A DNA stretch of 64,000 bases from Physella acuta (GCF_028476545.1 NW_026732322.1:248001-312000); one strand, 5' to 3'. Positions 1-34,400 are shown, counted from the stretch's first letter. The notes: generated by a model from the letters alone, not told the origin. Program-made: numbers and translations.

Positions 1-519
1 ACTATGTTGAACACTTGTGTGTGTGTTTGAATTAACTTAGGACAGTAGCTAGTCCAACGTAAACAAGTTGGTGTGTTCGGACGGATGCGGGGCTGAGTAG
101 TGTTCACAGGTTAAATGGGGGGTGGGGGTGGTGACGCGGGGAGGGGAATAATGGAACGTAGCAAACATCTAATTGTATACACTAAACACTTTCACAACAT
201 CCCCGTCATTACACACAGTCTACCTAATATTTATATATATAGAAGTTATCTAGGGTTGATCTCTTTATGTCTTTATCATATCGATCACGACCACAGCAAT
301 CAACTTTACAAAGCACAGTGGGGATCAATCTAAAAAAAAGATTCTTGTAACTTGTTTAAAATGTTGAATAGCCCAACAGGTTGCGAGTTTTTTTTTATTC
401 TTCTCATTGTCGAAAAACGTAGGTAGATTTGTTTCCAAGCACATGAGGTTTATTTTGCCGATTATATTTAAACAACCAACCCAACTCCATCGCCTTCTGT
501 ACGTTTGACATCTTATTAT
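1..519. other. non-genic left edge
   Basis: No exon-like open frame with splice sites and no RNA gene was recognised. A short GT-rich stretch and a G-rich patch at 115-145 are the only notable compositions. Confidence 0.4.
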
Positions 520-610
520 GGTGACGGAGTGGTCTAGCGGTAGAGAGCTGGACTGTTAACCCGTGAGTCTCGAGTTCGAATCCCGGATCAAGTCAGTCCA
601 CCCGACTTAG
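520..610 (+). repeat. tRNA-derived SINE head
   Basis: This is a tRNA-like segment with an A-box-like part (GTGGTCTAGCGGTAGAG) and a B-box-like part (GAGTTCGAATCCCGG), followed by a CAGTCCACCC stretch. The same B-box plus TGAGTCCACCC arrangement recurs at many places in this window (for example 38450, 51880, 60240), so I read it as a SINE and not as a functional tRNA gene. It does not fold as a full cloverleaf with a paired acceptor stem. The tail after about 610 is not recognisable. Confidence 0.6.
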
Positions 611-1042
611 TTTGTCTTTTAGTTGGTTAGATGCACTATAAACCGTCAGGTTTGAAAACAGAACTTTTTTTTTATAACTAGGCTAGGCTTATTATGTCGA
701 TAACAGTTACTTCCCTTTACATAGAGGAGAAAAGAAAAAAAAAAGCTCCCGTAAGCTTAAATATGATGTACTTAAAATGACTGAATGACGATATGCGACG
801 ATGAAGGAGAGGCTTGTTCAGAGCATTTTAAATTATTTTTTTACAGTTATGTACCATTTGTAAACTAGGACTTTTGAAAATTGTTACGTAAATGTAACAC
901 GATACCTAACTTTCATCCAGCTCAATGATTTGAATAGTTTGGAAAAACGAAATCCGTTTAAGAACACTGTCACCTTTAGGGAGGTCAATATATATATTCC
1001 TAATAAAGTTAAATACTTTACACTAAAAATGTAACATGAAGT

Positions 1043-1114
1043 AGCAGAGTGGCGCAGTAGAAGCGTGCAGGGCCCTTAATCCAGAGGTCCATGGATCGAA
1101 ACCACGCTCTGCTA
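1043..1114 (+). pseudogene. initiator tRNA-Met-like copy with changed anticodon
   Basis: This 72-nt copy is closely similar to the intact tRNA-iMet at 1732-1803. The acceptor stem AGCAGAG/CTCTGCT and the TGGATCGAAACCA T-arm region are kept. The anticodon loop reads CCCTTAA in place of CCCATAA, so the anticodon is CTT (Lys) instead of CAT. The anticodon stem also has one A-A mismatch and a G-T pair. A TTTT run follows at 1119, so Pol III transcription is possible. An initiator-type body with a CTT anticodon is unlikely to work normally, so I call it a tRNA pseudogene. Confidence 0.75.
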
Positions 1115-1245
1115 AAATTGTTTTGGTAGAGAAAATTTATAGAATTCCGCAGAAGACCACGTTGAGTTAAAAACTAATGGCACTGTGAGTAAGTATGAAG
1201 GTAAAGTTGTGCACATTCATTTTACTATGAAAAGATATTTGGTGT

Positions 1246-1436
1246 CAGTGTTTCTTCCAGACTTTTTTCTCCGGGGGGGGGGGGGGGGGGGGTGCGGAGG
1301 GCGGACAACATTTTTCGGAGGGCGGACACTGGTAAAAGTATATGTTTTCTATATAAATTCCATTTCGTTCGGGGGGGGGGGGGGGGGTAGACTTTCTTCG
1401 CCCCCCCCCCTGAAGTCATGCATGAAAGCAACTCGA
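1246..1436 (+). mobile_element. G-run hAT-like MITE, copy 1
   Basis: It starts CAGTGTTTCTTCCAG and ends in a degraded inverse of that sequence. The interior is dominated by poly-G and poly-C runs. An 8-bp target duplication TTTGGTGT lies at 1238-1245 and 1437-1444. An 8-bp duplication and a CAGNG terminus are hallmarks of the hAT superfamily. There is no transposase, so the copy is non-autonomous. Confidence 0.75.
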
Positions 1437-1731
1437 TTTGGTGTTACTCTTTTAAATGCAGTCGCTACACTAATGTAACCTTGTACATGATTAATGACAA
1501 ATCTTTTGTTTATTTGGGGTAATTCATATGATATACAGCAACAATTAGGACATCTTTAACACATCTCATGGAACTACTACACTTGTTTTGCGTTGAAAGC
1601 TCCATTTTTTTTAAATCGACTTTTCCACTCACACTTGATTAAATCATGCTCAATGTGCTTTACAAAAAAATTCATTTTGGACCTATAATACAAGCTATTT
1701 TAAAAGTATTATTTACTTTGTTAAAATCAAG

Positions 1732-1803
1732 AGCAGAGTGGCGCAGTGGAAGCGTGCTGGGCCCATAACCCAGAGGTCCGTGGATCGAAACCACGCTCTG
1801 CTA
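1732..1803 (+). tRNA. initiator tRNA-Met (CAT)
   Basis: The 72-nt cloverleaf begins AGCAGAG and closes with CTCTGCT plus discriminator A. The anticodon stem is CTGGG/CCCAG around the loop CCCATAA, giving anticodon CAT. The T-arm contains GGATCGAAACC, with the A in the T-loop region that marks eukaryotic initiator tRNAs (ATCGAAA where elongators have TTCRA). Three G-C pairs above the anticodon loop also fit initiator identity. A T5 terminator run follows at 1805-1809. Its role is to deliver the first methionine in cytosolic translation. The promoters are internal A and B boxes. Confidence 0.93.
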
Positions 1804-2018
1804 CATTTTTGTTTTAATAAAGTTAACATGTGTAAAAACCCGCCATGCTTCTACGATCTATTAACAACTGAATTAAAGACATCGTGTATATCGATATTGT
1901 TATGGAATTAGATTTGGTGTTCTGATTTTTAAAGCAGTAGATTCTGAATTAAAGTAATATTGTACATAACCGATGTAAAATATTTAGTTAAACACCATTC
2001 ACATTACATATTATTATA

Positions 2019-2326
2019 TACGAGCCGGCCCGCGGCATAACATACGCCGCTATTTAGTTGTTTCTAATTTTCAATAATTCATAATTTGTGAATTCGACAG
2101 TACCAACGCTGACACTGAAAATATTTCTTTAAAACACTATAAGTAGCTCGTTAAGGACCATAACCCCCCCCTTCCTTTCCCCCCCCCCTACGTTTAAAAT
2201 CGTTGGCTCTGCTTGTAAACATTTAGAGTGAACACAGCTCACTAAAACCATGTAGGGGTGGGGAGGTAGGGAGAGCGTTTGCAGCTTGTTTTCTAACGGC
2301 TCGAAGAAGAGAATTATATATATAGA
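2019..2326 (-). mobile_element. Helitron-like non-autonomous element, copy a
   Basis: Read on the minus strand, it starts TCTATATATATAATTCTCTT and ends with a GC-rich hairpin followed by GGCTCGTA. Three other copies (6181-6581, 7397-7956, 41055-41476) share both ends. There is no terminal inverted repeat and no evident target duplication. The TC start after an A and the subterminal 3' hairpin suggest a Helitron/Helentron-like element, but the 3' end is not the classical CTRR. The interior holds poly-C runs. Confidence 0.55.
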
Positions 2327-2367
2327 TGATATGTATATAAATATAAATGTGAATGTGAATGGTAATG

Positions 2368-2370
<3 letters not shown>

Positions 2371-2439
<69 letters not shown>

Positions 2440-2497
2440 TACGTATATATATTTCTATACACACACACACACATATATATGTTTCTTTATGTGTATA

Positions 2498-2566
<69 letters not shown>
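2371..2566. repeat. (TA)n arrays with (CA)/(TG) patches
   Basis: Two long (TA)n blocks, about 2371-2436 and 2503-2562, are separated by a short CA-rich segment at 2460-2474 and flanked by a GT run. The tyrosine/isoleucine ORFs here are reading artefacts of the microsatellite. Confidence 0.95.
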
Positions 2567-2575
<9 letters not shown>

Positions 2576-2951
2576 CGTTTAAACGCTGTTTAAAATTTGA
2601 CATTCTCAAGGATTTGCTATTTACGTTAACAATCACTCCATCTATTTTAAAAGAAATATCAGTTTTATCTTCGAGTTCAAACTAAATCTCCAGTGTTGCA
2701 ATATTGGTAAATGTCTTTGAATGTCGAGATTTTAGCTTATCGTTATAATTACATAGTGTTTTTTTTTTTCTGCATATGCTGAATAATAAACCGAGATGAT
2801 AACAGTGTTCACGATTATATACTACATTTGATATTCTCGACTATCCTATTCAAAATTTAACAGATTAGATTTTGAATAATTCGCCAAAGCAATGCCGATT
2901 TTAACCTTACAAATGTTAAATTGGGCATCATAACTTCCAAGCAAATAAATG

Positions 2952-3200
2952 CAGTGTTTCTTCCAGACATTTTTCCCCGGGGGGGGGGGGGGGGGGCACT
3001 AGAAATTTTCGGGGGGGGGGGGGGGGGGGCGGTAGACTTTCTTCGGGGGGGGGGGGGGCGGACACTGTCAAAAGTATATATTTTCTATATAAATTATATA
3101 AATTTCATTTCGTTCGGGGGGGGGGGGGGGGGGGGGGGGCGGTAAAAAAAAATTTTCGGGGGGGGGGGGGCACCCGAAGAGATGCCTGGAAGAAACTCTG
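2952..3200 (+). mobile_element. G-run hAT-like MITE, copy 2
   Basis: The termini are CAGTGTTTCTTCCAG and CTGGAAGAAACTCTG. A perfect 8-bp target duplication AATAAATG lies at 2944-2951 and 3201-3208. The 249-bp interior has five poly-G blocks separated by short conserved spacers such as TAGACTTTCTTCG and AGTATATATTTTCTATATAA. It has no coding capacity. Confidence 0.85.
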
Positions 3201-3721
3201 AATAAATGAGATGTTTAGTTTAAATATAAGCAGGAAATGAACATACTAATGTGTAAACGGGATACACCATGAATGTATCGATTATTCGTCCCACATTGAT
3301 TTACCCATAAGAATTTCAACAACGAGTCAATACGATTGTAACAGTTGAATATCTAAAATCCCCCACACGCTCCAGATGTTCCATATGCGTATGTATTTTC
3401 CAACCTTACGCAACCTGACTAAATTGAAACTGAAACTAATGAAATCGTTGTGACATAGACGCGAATTTGAATTGTGCAAATCAAGTGCATGTAAACAATG
3501 AATATCATATAAATAAGCCTGCATGCAATTAAATTTAAAGAAATTTCTTTATGTTTTGTTAATAATAGCTCACAATACATCGTGATCTCTACGTTCAAAG
3601 TCTTAATTTATGTGTAAGCCACGACTTATTTCCTAGAAGGAATATTGGATCAATTTTGCTTTAAATGTCCTTTTTGATATTCAAGTTACTATGCAGTTTA
3701 TACTTCTACCTTGAGTAAATC

Positions 3722-24919
<21,198 letters not shown>

Positions 24920-26069
24920 TTTAGGCTATTCAAATATTATGGACATAATGATTAAAATTAATATACTATCCTACTGAAGCCTAAATAGTCAATTAATAAA
25001 TTAGTGAGTGACCAAACAGTAATGCAGTTTTTTTTCCTGTTAAAATTATTGTACAAAAGGAACAAAAACAAAGTTTAGATTGCAGAAAATGGAAAAGACA
25101 GCTTTCAAGATACTACAAGTAAACAAAATGATTACAAGGCAGATCAAGATGAACAGAAAAAGTTTTGACTTTTAGCTAACTAATAACCTAACTTCAAAAT
25201 AAACAAATAGTTAATTAAAAATCTGTAATTTAGTGAAAGTATTTTTTTAATTTTATTAAACTTTCTGTCAATTCAAATAGGCTACAAAAGGTAAAAACCT
25301 TCATTAAATGAAGATTAGTTATGGTATTTAAATAATATTTTAGCAAATATAACACTGTTTTTTAAAAAACGAACATGTTTTAATATGAGTTTTTAAGTTT
25401 TACATTTGCGTATATTTTTATTTATTATTTTTTTGAATACTATTTATTTTTTGTCACTGTATTTAGAATATGTAAAAGTTTCTTTCGACGAAGTGAAATG
25501 TATTAGGTTTTCTTTGTGTATGAAATATTAATGCATTTCCTTCCATTGGTATCTACTAAAATTTATCAGTAAAGTTTGAATCTTCTTTACACTGATTGTG
25601 CTTGTAATAAATGGAGCATAAATTGTGTGAAAGATAAATATAGATTTTATTATAAGATATATTGTTAGTCTAAAGTTAGTTAAACTTTCCTCACAAAAGC
25701 GTGCAAACAGCTTTTGAAAATTTTCCTTTTTTGTATAGGCCATTTTAGACAAAGTTTGATGTTACTAATTGAGTTATTAAAAAATTAAAAATAAAGAGAT
25801 TTTGATACTGAATTTAAAATTAGATACTAAATAGATTGACTCATGATGATGATATAACAAACAAATTAAATTCTTTATCATTTATGATAAGACTCATATT
25901 TATTGGACTATTATTATTATATATTTATTCACCTGCTTAAAATATAGCATAAAGCTTATATACCAATATGCGATCTATATTGTATTTTTTTTTGGGAGTG
26001 GGATAAGGCATAGCTCATTAATACAATCTTGTTCAAGTGTTCTGAACACAGTTAGTTTTAGCTGACATT
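24920..26069. other. 3' flank of the nucleoporin gene
   Basis: AT-rich and without a clear gene. An AATAAA at about 25198 could be the polyadenylation signal. An open segment at 25086-25167 after a TTGCAG could be an extra 3' exon (it reads NGKDSFQDTTSK and is charged like the gene's tail) if a donor at 24894 (ACG then GTAGTG) were used, but the frames do not join cleanly. Confidence 0.35.
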
Positions 26070-26345
26070 AACTTACAAACAGAACTTACTTTTGTTTACC
26101 CCACAAATTTGTGATTTATATTTGTAGGTTAGTACATTGGCATGTTTTGAATTCTTTTGGCTGGGAAATAAGATAGTTAGTCAGAATGACAGGCAAAAAG
26201 ATTGTGTAACTTACAAACAGAACATACTTTGTTCACTCCAAAACTTTGTGATTTACTTTTGCAGATCATCTGTATGTTGTGAATTTGTTTTGATTGGGTA
26301 ATAAGACAACTAGTGTTAGTCTGGATGACAGGCAATTAGATTATG
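26070..26345. repeat. tandem duplication of a 138-bp unit
   Basis: Two diverged units start at 26070 and 26208 with AACTTACAAACAGAAC and end in GACAGGCAA..AGATT.TGT. It lies just upstream of the possible short ORF at 26445. Confidence 0.8.
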
Positions 26346-26444
26346 TAGCTATAACAATTTCTAATGGACATTTCCTATTATATTTTACAGTTGTATTTGG
26401 TGAAGGGTATTTTGATGTTGTGATCTTTTTCTTCATATAATAAA

Positions 26445-26639
26445 ATGGATAATTTTAAAGGAGCATGGTCCTATCTTCTTTTCCTTTTCATGTTTATTGC
26501 CATCTGTCTTGTCAAAAGCCAGGCTTTAGTTAAAGTAAGAAGTATCCAGCCAAGTCTGAATATGGCTAAAAGTAAATTAATTGCTAATCTCAGATATTTA
26601 GCCAGCTTTAGAAATAACTTGGGACAGCTGAAGAAGTAA
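26445..26639 (+). CDS. possible short secreted protein or first exon
   Basis: The 64-residue frame starts with a signal-peptide-like segment: polar start, hydrophobic core SYLLFLFMFIAICLV, then KSQA. The remainder is basic and lacks cysteine. The stop TAA is part of an AA/GTAAGA sequence that looks like a splice donor, so the frame could be exon 1 of a gene whose other exons I cannot find before 28 kb. A TTTTACAG lies upstream at about 26384-26391. There is no homologue I recognise. It may be chance or a gene remnant. Confidence 0.25.
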   Translation: MDNFKGAWSYLLFLFMFIAICLVKSQALVKVRSIQPSLNMAKSKLIANLRYLASFRNNLGQLKK

Positions 26640-26974
26640 GAATACTTTTATAAAAATTGAGCAGATGATTTATTAGAAATGATCAAATTCAAGTTAAGTA
26701 AAACTTATGGATGATTTATTTTTATTTTTCAATTCATTTTCAATCAGAAATTCAACTATAATCAATCTAAATCAAATGTTTGAGTGAATTCTGTAATCAC
26801 CTGTTAAAATTATATAAATTGTGTAATCACTTTTTTACAGTTGAACTAATAGTTACAACATTTTAAAAAAAAAATTCCTTTTTTTAAATATTTGCATTAA
26901 TTTATCTTGAACTTTAAACTACATTTTCAACTAGTGTAGCTCTGGCCACAGGAGAATAATAGGGTAGATGTGAT

Positions 26975-28134
26975 GGTTCCTAGTTGAAATTGCCAGACAA
27001 AGTAGCATACATAAAGTAGCTTCAAGTGGGCCTACATCTCTGTTTGACTACACTTGTTAATTAATGTGGGAAATGACCAGTCATTACTGGAACCTTCTGA
27101 ACTTTATGCTTTTACCATAATTTTTAGCATACACAATTACCAGTTTAGAAAATAAATGCAAAAGTATAAGGAATACATACATTTAAATAGGCGTAAGCAA
27201 ACTTTTGCCTGTTGCTGACTCCCTGTAGTGCCACCATGTAATGATATTAAAATAAAATAACTAAAGTTGTCCTCTCAGACTTAATGATCGATAGGGCAGA
27301 CGAAGTGGTGTTCATATATGACCCTTGGCATATGAACTGAATAGTGTAGTCAGTGGTGTGCTCAGCTGACTTTACCATCCCGAAGATTAGTCAAGTACTC
27401 ATTTGAGATGGGTGGACTCAGGGACATCACGCAGACTCAGCAGAACAGTATCATATCTTGAGACTTTTGGGTTACCAGTAGAGAACTTCACCACACTATT
27501 TCACATATAATGTATCATACAGTGTTTAGTAACTTCTCTTTTTTTTTGATTGTCAATATTTTGGAATAAACCTTCAACTCTTTTTTACTTCAAGTTGATT
27601 TGAAATAGGATAGACCAGTACAAACATTATAGTTCAACAAATAGGACTATATTGTATTTATTTTATCAATTTCTTTTGCAGCATGGTTTGATTAACCAAT
27701 AATAACAGTCGTTTATCACTAACAAAATAAAAACAACAGTAAATTATTGTTTGGTTAAGTTTTCTTGAAAACCAGAACTAGTACAGTAAATTCATTAAAA
27801 TGTACATCCTATTGTTAAAGTAAAAAAAAAGCATTATGTTATAAATGGTTCCAGATTAAATTAAATAATAATGTAAACCTTTTTACAAACTTAAAACTGT
27901 GATACCTCTTAAAGACAGTAAAGAGTGTTGAGATTTTTAAAATTTAACATTATCTAAAAATATTCATTTAGTCAAGCTATATTTTTAACCATAGTTTTTA
28001 TAATAGATAACATTAAGAAATCAATTATAATTTATTGAAAAGTTTAAAAAAAAATTCTAAGTACTAATGAAACTGAATTAAATCAATAAAATCTCTAAAG
28101 CTAAAAGTAAAATTTAACGAGGTTTAAAATTGAT
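26975..28134. other. intergenic block shared with 47330-48440
   Basis: This stretch downstream of aminopeptidase A is homologous, base by base with small indels, to the stretch downstream of aminopeptidase B. It includes a reverse SINE (27285-27500, matching 47640-47860). A TTTATT at 28031-28036 gives a minus-strand AATAAA about 100 bp after the stop of gene A. Confidence 0.85.
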
Positions 28135-28388
28135 TTAATATTTCGCCAACCAGCTTGCCAGGGTTTCTTGGTTAGCTTTCATCCAGTTGACATTCCCAGA
28201 GACTTTCTCAATGGCCTGATCAATCCCACCAGAACCAGCAGCCCACTGTCCTTCATGTTCAGCCTTCAAAGCTTTTAGCTGTGATGTGTGTAAGGTTAAA
28301 GTATTAAAACAAGTGGTGGGAAGTATGGAGGAATATGCCCCAATACAGTTATAAAAATGAATAATTAAAAAACTATATATATAGGCAT

Positions 28389-28468
<80 letters not shown>

Positions 28469-31400
28469 ATAGTCTAGTAGTTTGTCTTAGGAAAGGATGT
28501 GTCAGTCAAAAAAATGACCTTAAGATCATTAATTGCATATAGAAAAAACAAGTTTTAGCATCTTTTTCTCAGTAACTTACTGCTTCTAGATCGTACTCTG
28601 TATTGAAGCCTGAAGCAGCCTCAAGTATAACACTAGATAGACGAAACTGTGTGCCATATCTGAAAAACGTTTTTGTTTGTAAGGAAATAATATAATACAT
28701 AATATAAAAATACACAATGTGAAATGCTTAAAAGTTTAGAAAAAATTATCAATTTAAATAATCATAAAGCTAGATTGTAATATCAAACTTGTGTTGTAAT
28801 ATGTTTTCATCTTATCTTGCTATAAGCTGTGGTAATAGATAAATAGGTTAAAAGGAAGTATAAAAATAAGGTTAAATAACCTTGGAAAAATGCTGGTCAA
28901 TAAATAAAATTAGAGCATAAAATATCTTTAGCATCTTAAAACTGTAGAACTAATTGGTTCTTACATGTTCATAAATTTATCAAAATTGGCTTTAAAAAAA
29001 TTCCAGAACAGTAAACGAGGCAAAGTTTTGCCAGCAGCAAAGGCCAAGAGATCCATAGTGTCTTGTGTGCGGATTGGTGAGTTGTCTTGAATGGAATAAC
29101 CAAATAAACTGGAATTGTAAAATGAATACTATTATTGGATGAAATAAAATCTTCTTACTTAATGAAAAACTATATAAACTTGCTGTTACAACTGCTTTTT
29201 TATGTTTACTGATATGCATTAAAACATTACCCATACCCAATTCACAAAATAGCAGGATATTAATGCATGATACTAACCATATAATAATTTTATTTGATTT
29301 TTCATCCATGTTTTGTGAATAAGTATAAAATTAATAAAATATTATCTTTTTATATTTAAATGAACATAACCAACCTGTTGACAAGCCACACATCAGTGGA
29401 GCATAACAAAGCATTTAGTAGGACACCTCTTTCTGAAAGCATTGCAGGATCTGTAAACATCTGAAGTTAGGAAACAATAAAAAATAAGAATAAAATTCAG
29501 AAAGCATCCATAATTGAAATGGTATTTGTCAAGTAAATACTGTATATTTTAAAATGTTTCATTCATTGAGGAAACTGAGTTTAGTAAGTGTGTGTACATA
29601 TATAATTTTGCATAATATTTACCTTATTATATTCATAAAGTACACTAAGAAAACCTGGCTAACATACAGCTTTTGATCACTGAATCACTATGAACATTTT
29701 ATATTTTAAAGAAGTTTGTTCGCAAATTCAAGTTTAATATTACTTAAAATCATCTCAAACATTTGACTAATCATTCTCCAAAGCATTTACAGTAAGTAAG
29801 CAGTGATTAAATTGTAATACAAATTTATGAAAGGCTGGTAAACAAATTCAATTGCTAACTCAGTTTAAAAAAAAAAACCAGATGTATTTTTTTCTTATTT
29901 AATATAAGTTTTCTTTTTTTTACCTGTAATCCAAATTTCCATTCTTCAATACCTCCAGATGCAATAGCTGAGCAGTAGACAACAGGTTTCAAGTCCGGAT
30001 CAATCCTGATTTGGGTTAAAAAATTGTTTAAGACCAAATTTTCATTCTGGGAATATTGTACATTGAAAACAAATGCTTTAAAACATATTTAATTAATGTT
30101 TTGAATTGATTATGCTGTTTTATGACATTTAAATAAATAAAATACTCTCATACATAACTAAGCAAGTCAATTTTTTAAAAAAACAAATCTATATTTTATA
30201 AATAATTTTTTTAATTCTTATATTGTATTATTCAGTTAAAAAATAACAAAATTAAAAAGAAATATAAATCTCTTAGCACATTCATAAAACTACTTTAATT
30301 TAAAAAAAATGTAACAGCCTGGTACCGTATAGTATTGTTTGTCATAAATGATTAAAAAAATGGTATAACATAATGAATAAATACGTAGTAACGTTCCGAC
30401 AAAAAAATCATGCTATTATGCTTACATTTATTATTAGTGTATATTTTATATCTTTATATATATCAACACAAGAAACAAATTCAGGGTATAAAGCAGGATT
30501 AACTTCCAGCAATTAGTTCTTTTTTTGTTTTTTTATGCAAAAAAATCTAAGCTAAAAAATGTTAACATCGAAAAGAAAAACACTTTAAAAATTAAGCAAA
30601 CTTTTTATTTGTAATTTGTTCTTAAATAGTGTATGAAAATAATCTCAACATGGTAAGTAAAACGCTTTTAAGGTCTTACGGATTAGCACTAGGATTAGAC
30701 ATCCACTGATGGTAAAGGTTTACAGCAGTGTCAATACACTCTTGCACTCCGGATTGACAAGCACCACTGGCTATAATTTGTCTAGTGCCTCTGTAAATAA
30801 AATTATTAATATTAAATTCAGTCTTTAAGGATTACTTATGAGAAATAATAAAAATAATAATATTAACATCTGATATTGAAATTGAAATACATGTGTTTTT
30901 GTTACAAAAACTAAAGTTTTAATCAAACGTGTAAACGTTATTAAGAAGAAAATCAATTATTGAAAATATGAGGTGAATTAAAAATTCCATTTGATAAAAA
31001 GTTCATAAACATTAAGTTTTTAAATGATTTTGTGTTATTTGTATGATACATAATTATCTTACATTTGAAGATGTGATGAACCAGTGTTGTTTAAACCAAA
31101 GATGTTGAAAGGTTTGCTAAACTTCTCTTGCATAAATTGCTGTAATTTTTTAAAAAGACATAATAAATATCTACATTAAATAAATATTTAGAAGTAAAAC
31201 TATTCATAAAATATGAATTGAATCTAAGTATATTACTAACATTTTCAAGCAGTTAATAAAATCTGATAAATTTGCATTCTTTTATTCTTGATCATAATTT
31301 TACAGATACATAACTATATATTTATGAATGTTTAGGATAATAAAAAAAAACTTCAGTAATGTGTAGCTCAATAAATAAAATCATAGTAAGGTTTTAGTAT

Positions 31401-34400
31401 AACACACTGAACTTGAATCATCAAATGTACGCTTTATATGTTGAATGTTGTACATTTTAATTTTTTACTTCATGTTTCTTTTTAAATCATTAAATGCACA
31501 GGATAATTAAAAAAAAGCCAATTGTAAAGATAAAACAATCAATTTTTTTGATATCGATATTACATTAATGATGAGTCTATTTTTTATAATTATTAAATTT
31601 AAATTTATTTTATACTGTTGAAGAAAACATTAAACAATAATATGATTTAAATAATATAAATAAGCAGATTAAAGAAAATAAGTGAAGTGGTTTATCTGTC
31701 TTGATTTTTAAACAAATCAAAATAAAAATTGTGTAAAAAAAAAAGCTAAAAAGATGTTAAACTGTTGTCTTGGATAAATCACAAAACTTATCAAAACACA
31801 ATTGAAATTATTAAAAACTTACGCTTAATTTTCCATACAATGGATTGAGGGACAGCATTAGGTTTATATATTCAAATTCTTTGCTTGCAACATACCAAGG
31901 GACATAATCCATTTCTTTGTCCAGATAATCAAAAAACTTCAGTGCCACGCTTAGCTCAAGATCCCCAGACCTGATCATGTGATATTTATTTACATGGCTA
32001 ATTGTATTAAATAGATTTAATACTAAATCAATATTAAGGTTATTGTTGTATTTTAGTAGCTGTTATTGATGTGTTATTGTTAAAAGGTCAATGTAGTTTT
32101 CAAGTGTCAAGTCTAATCAGTGTCAACAGTTTTTTTTTGATAACCCTGTGTCATTTTTTGTAATGTTATCGATTCCTGTACCTCAGAACACAACCCATTA
32201 CCTGACTAAACTGAAAGCATCATTGATTATTTGAGCTCTGTTTACAGCTGATATAGCCTGTATTAACGTACAAAACAAAATCAATTTAAAAAAAATATCA
32301 ATTCAGCTAGAAACATATTATTTTTTGAGCTGGCATACCTATATTTTATGAAATGAGATTCAAAGTATGTTTAAAAAATAGTGTTTATTAATTATGTTTT
32401 CGTTTAAATGTTTAACGGTTTACTTTTACAAACCATTATTATTTAAAATGGATTTGTTAAAAATAAAGTAAAAATTTGAAAGTTTTAAATATAAGATAGC
32501 TGTTGTTGAAATGTAAAAGACAATTCAAAGGAAAATAAAGCAAAGAAAAAAATAAATCAAATTAAAGTAATATTTAATACCTTTGTTTAAAAAATATAAA
32601 ATTAATTTACTTAAAACTTTGCATTTAGAAATTTCAACAACACATTTTATTTTTCCAAAAGTAGCATACCTCATGGTTGGTATTTAGCTGGTTGCTAAGT
32701 GCCAACCAGTTGGAAACTGGGTAAGTCACTCTATAGTATCCCACTTGATCTATGTTTGCGAGAATCCAACCATTAGCATCATTCAGGTCTGGGAGATTGT
32801 CTGCTCCAATGTTAAAACTTTCTATACGAGTAAAAATATCAACAATGATATCAATTCATGCAGAGATAAAAACGTCATTAGAAAATATTAATAAGCTGTG
32901 TATTATGTGTATTAAAGTAATGTAAGATGTTGAAAATGAAGTAATTTAAAAATGGTATTTTTTTTTCCAAATTCAATTTGTCTTGGCGAATTGCGATACT
33001 GTAATATTAATTGATTTATTTAAAATTCTAACAAATAAAATGGTACTTGAAGTATCATTTCTTGTCAACCAAAAAACTTGAGCGTTTGTTTCATTAAAGT
33101 TTGGATTTTTACTGGATGTTATTGTCACAGGAATTGTCCAACGATATCTTAATGAAAAAAAATGAATAATTCAGTTGATAAGCCTATTATAAATTTAACG
33201 ATTTTATTCATTTTTTTAAACAAATTCAAAGTAAGTAGGCTACATGTACTTGTAAGCTAGACTTTTAAATTAAAACCTATGGCTTTTAATTGGTTTGATT
33301 AATTTTAGATTTCATCCTAATGGTATAATACTATAATAATACTGGGTTAACTACATTTCGATTAGATAAATATCTATTTCATTGGTTTAATTAATTAAGA
33401 TTTTACCCAAAGGGTGATTGGTATAATCCTGGATCGACCACATTTCGATTAGATAAATATCTCTCCTGGGACACAACAACGACATCAGCAGACGACGTAT
33501 CTCGACTGATAGTGACCAGCGGATAGTTCATTTGTAACGTCCAGGTGTTCATGATGTCCTTGACATCAATACCCTTGCCATCTATCGATGCTTGCTTAAA
33601 TGGAAAAGTATGTTTCAAGAATAATTAGATATACATGCCATTTTAATAATTAAAATAATTATACGTTATAAAGCGTAAAAAACATTTTTTTTTCACATAA
33701 TATAGAGCTACTAAACTAATTTCAATTTATTCATTTTATTCAGTAACGGAGGCTAAGGAAAATGGATTGCTCATTTATTTTAAAACAACAGTTGCGTCAA
33801 GAGTAGTGGTGTCAGCAGTGGTAGAAACTGAGGGCGAGCCCCATTCATTGCAACAATTTCGCATTTTTAATTTGTCACTCCTCGAGCCTACTATTTTATT
33901 ATTTTTAATTAGATAAAAACATTATTCTAAAAGTAAATTTATGATTTTTCGATTTAGTGTCACCCGACCCTCCCTAAATTGTATAACCCAGTGCGGACAG
34001 TATCCCCCGCCCCCGACTTGTGATACGTGACAACAATTAGATCTTTCAAATAATAAAGTCATGTTTAAGTGTGATCGAGAAGAAGAGCACCAAGTGTTTC
34101 TTCCAGACTTTTTTCTCGGGGGGGGGGTCTATATTTTCCGGGGGGTGGGCGGACACTAGTAAAAGTATATGTTTACTATATAAATTCCATCATGTTCGGG
34201 GGCCGGGGGCGGGAGACTTTCTTTGGGGGGGGGGGGGGGGCACCATCATCCCCCCCCCTCCCGAAGAAATGCCTTGAAGAAACTCTGAGAGCACCAAGCC
34301 ACTAACCGAAAAAAATTTAATTCCATAACTCTCGCTAGGGTAGCGTCCCTTGTCCGTCAAATTCAAGATTTAGGGGACATTAAGGTAGCAGTGCTTAAGT

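Noticed and set aside
1043-1803. A cluster of two working initiator tRNA genes
   Set aside because: Only the second keeps the CAT anticodon and a paired anticodon stem.
2286-2685. Tyr/Ile-rich open frames on both strands
   Set aside because: They are translations of (TA)n and (CA)n microsatellites, open in several frames at once. The same holds at 4125-4490, 12458-12827, 15649-15861, 16363-16668 and 46319-46596.
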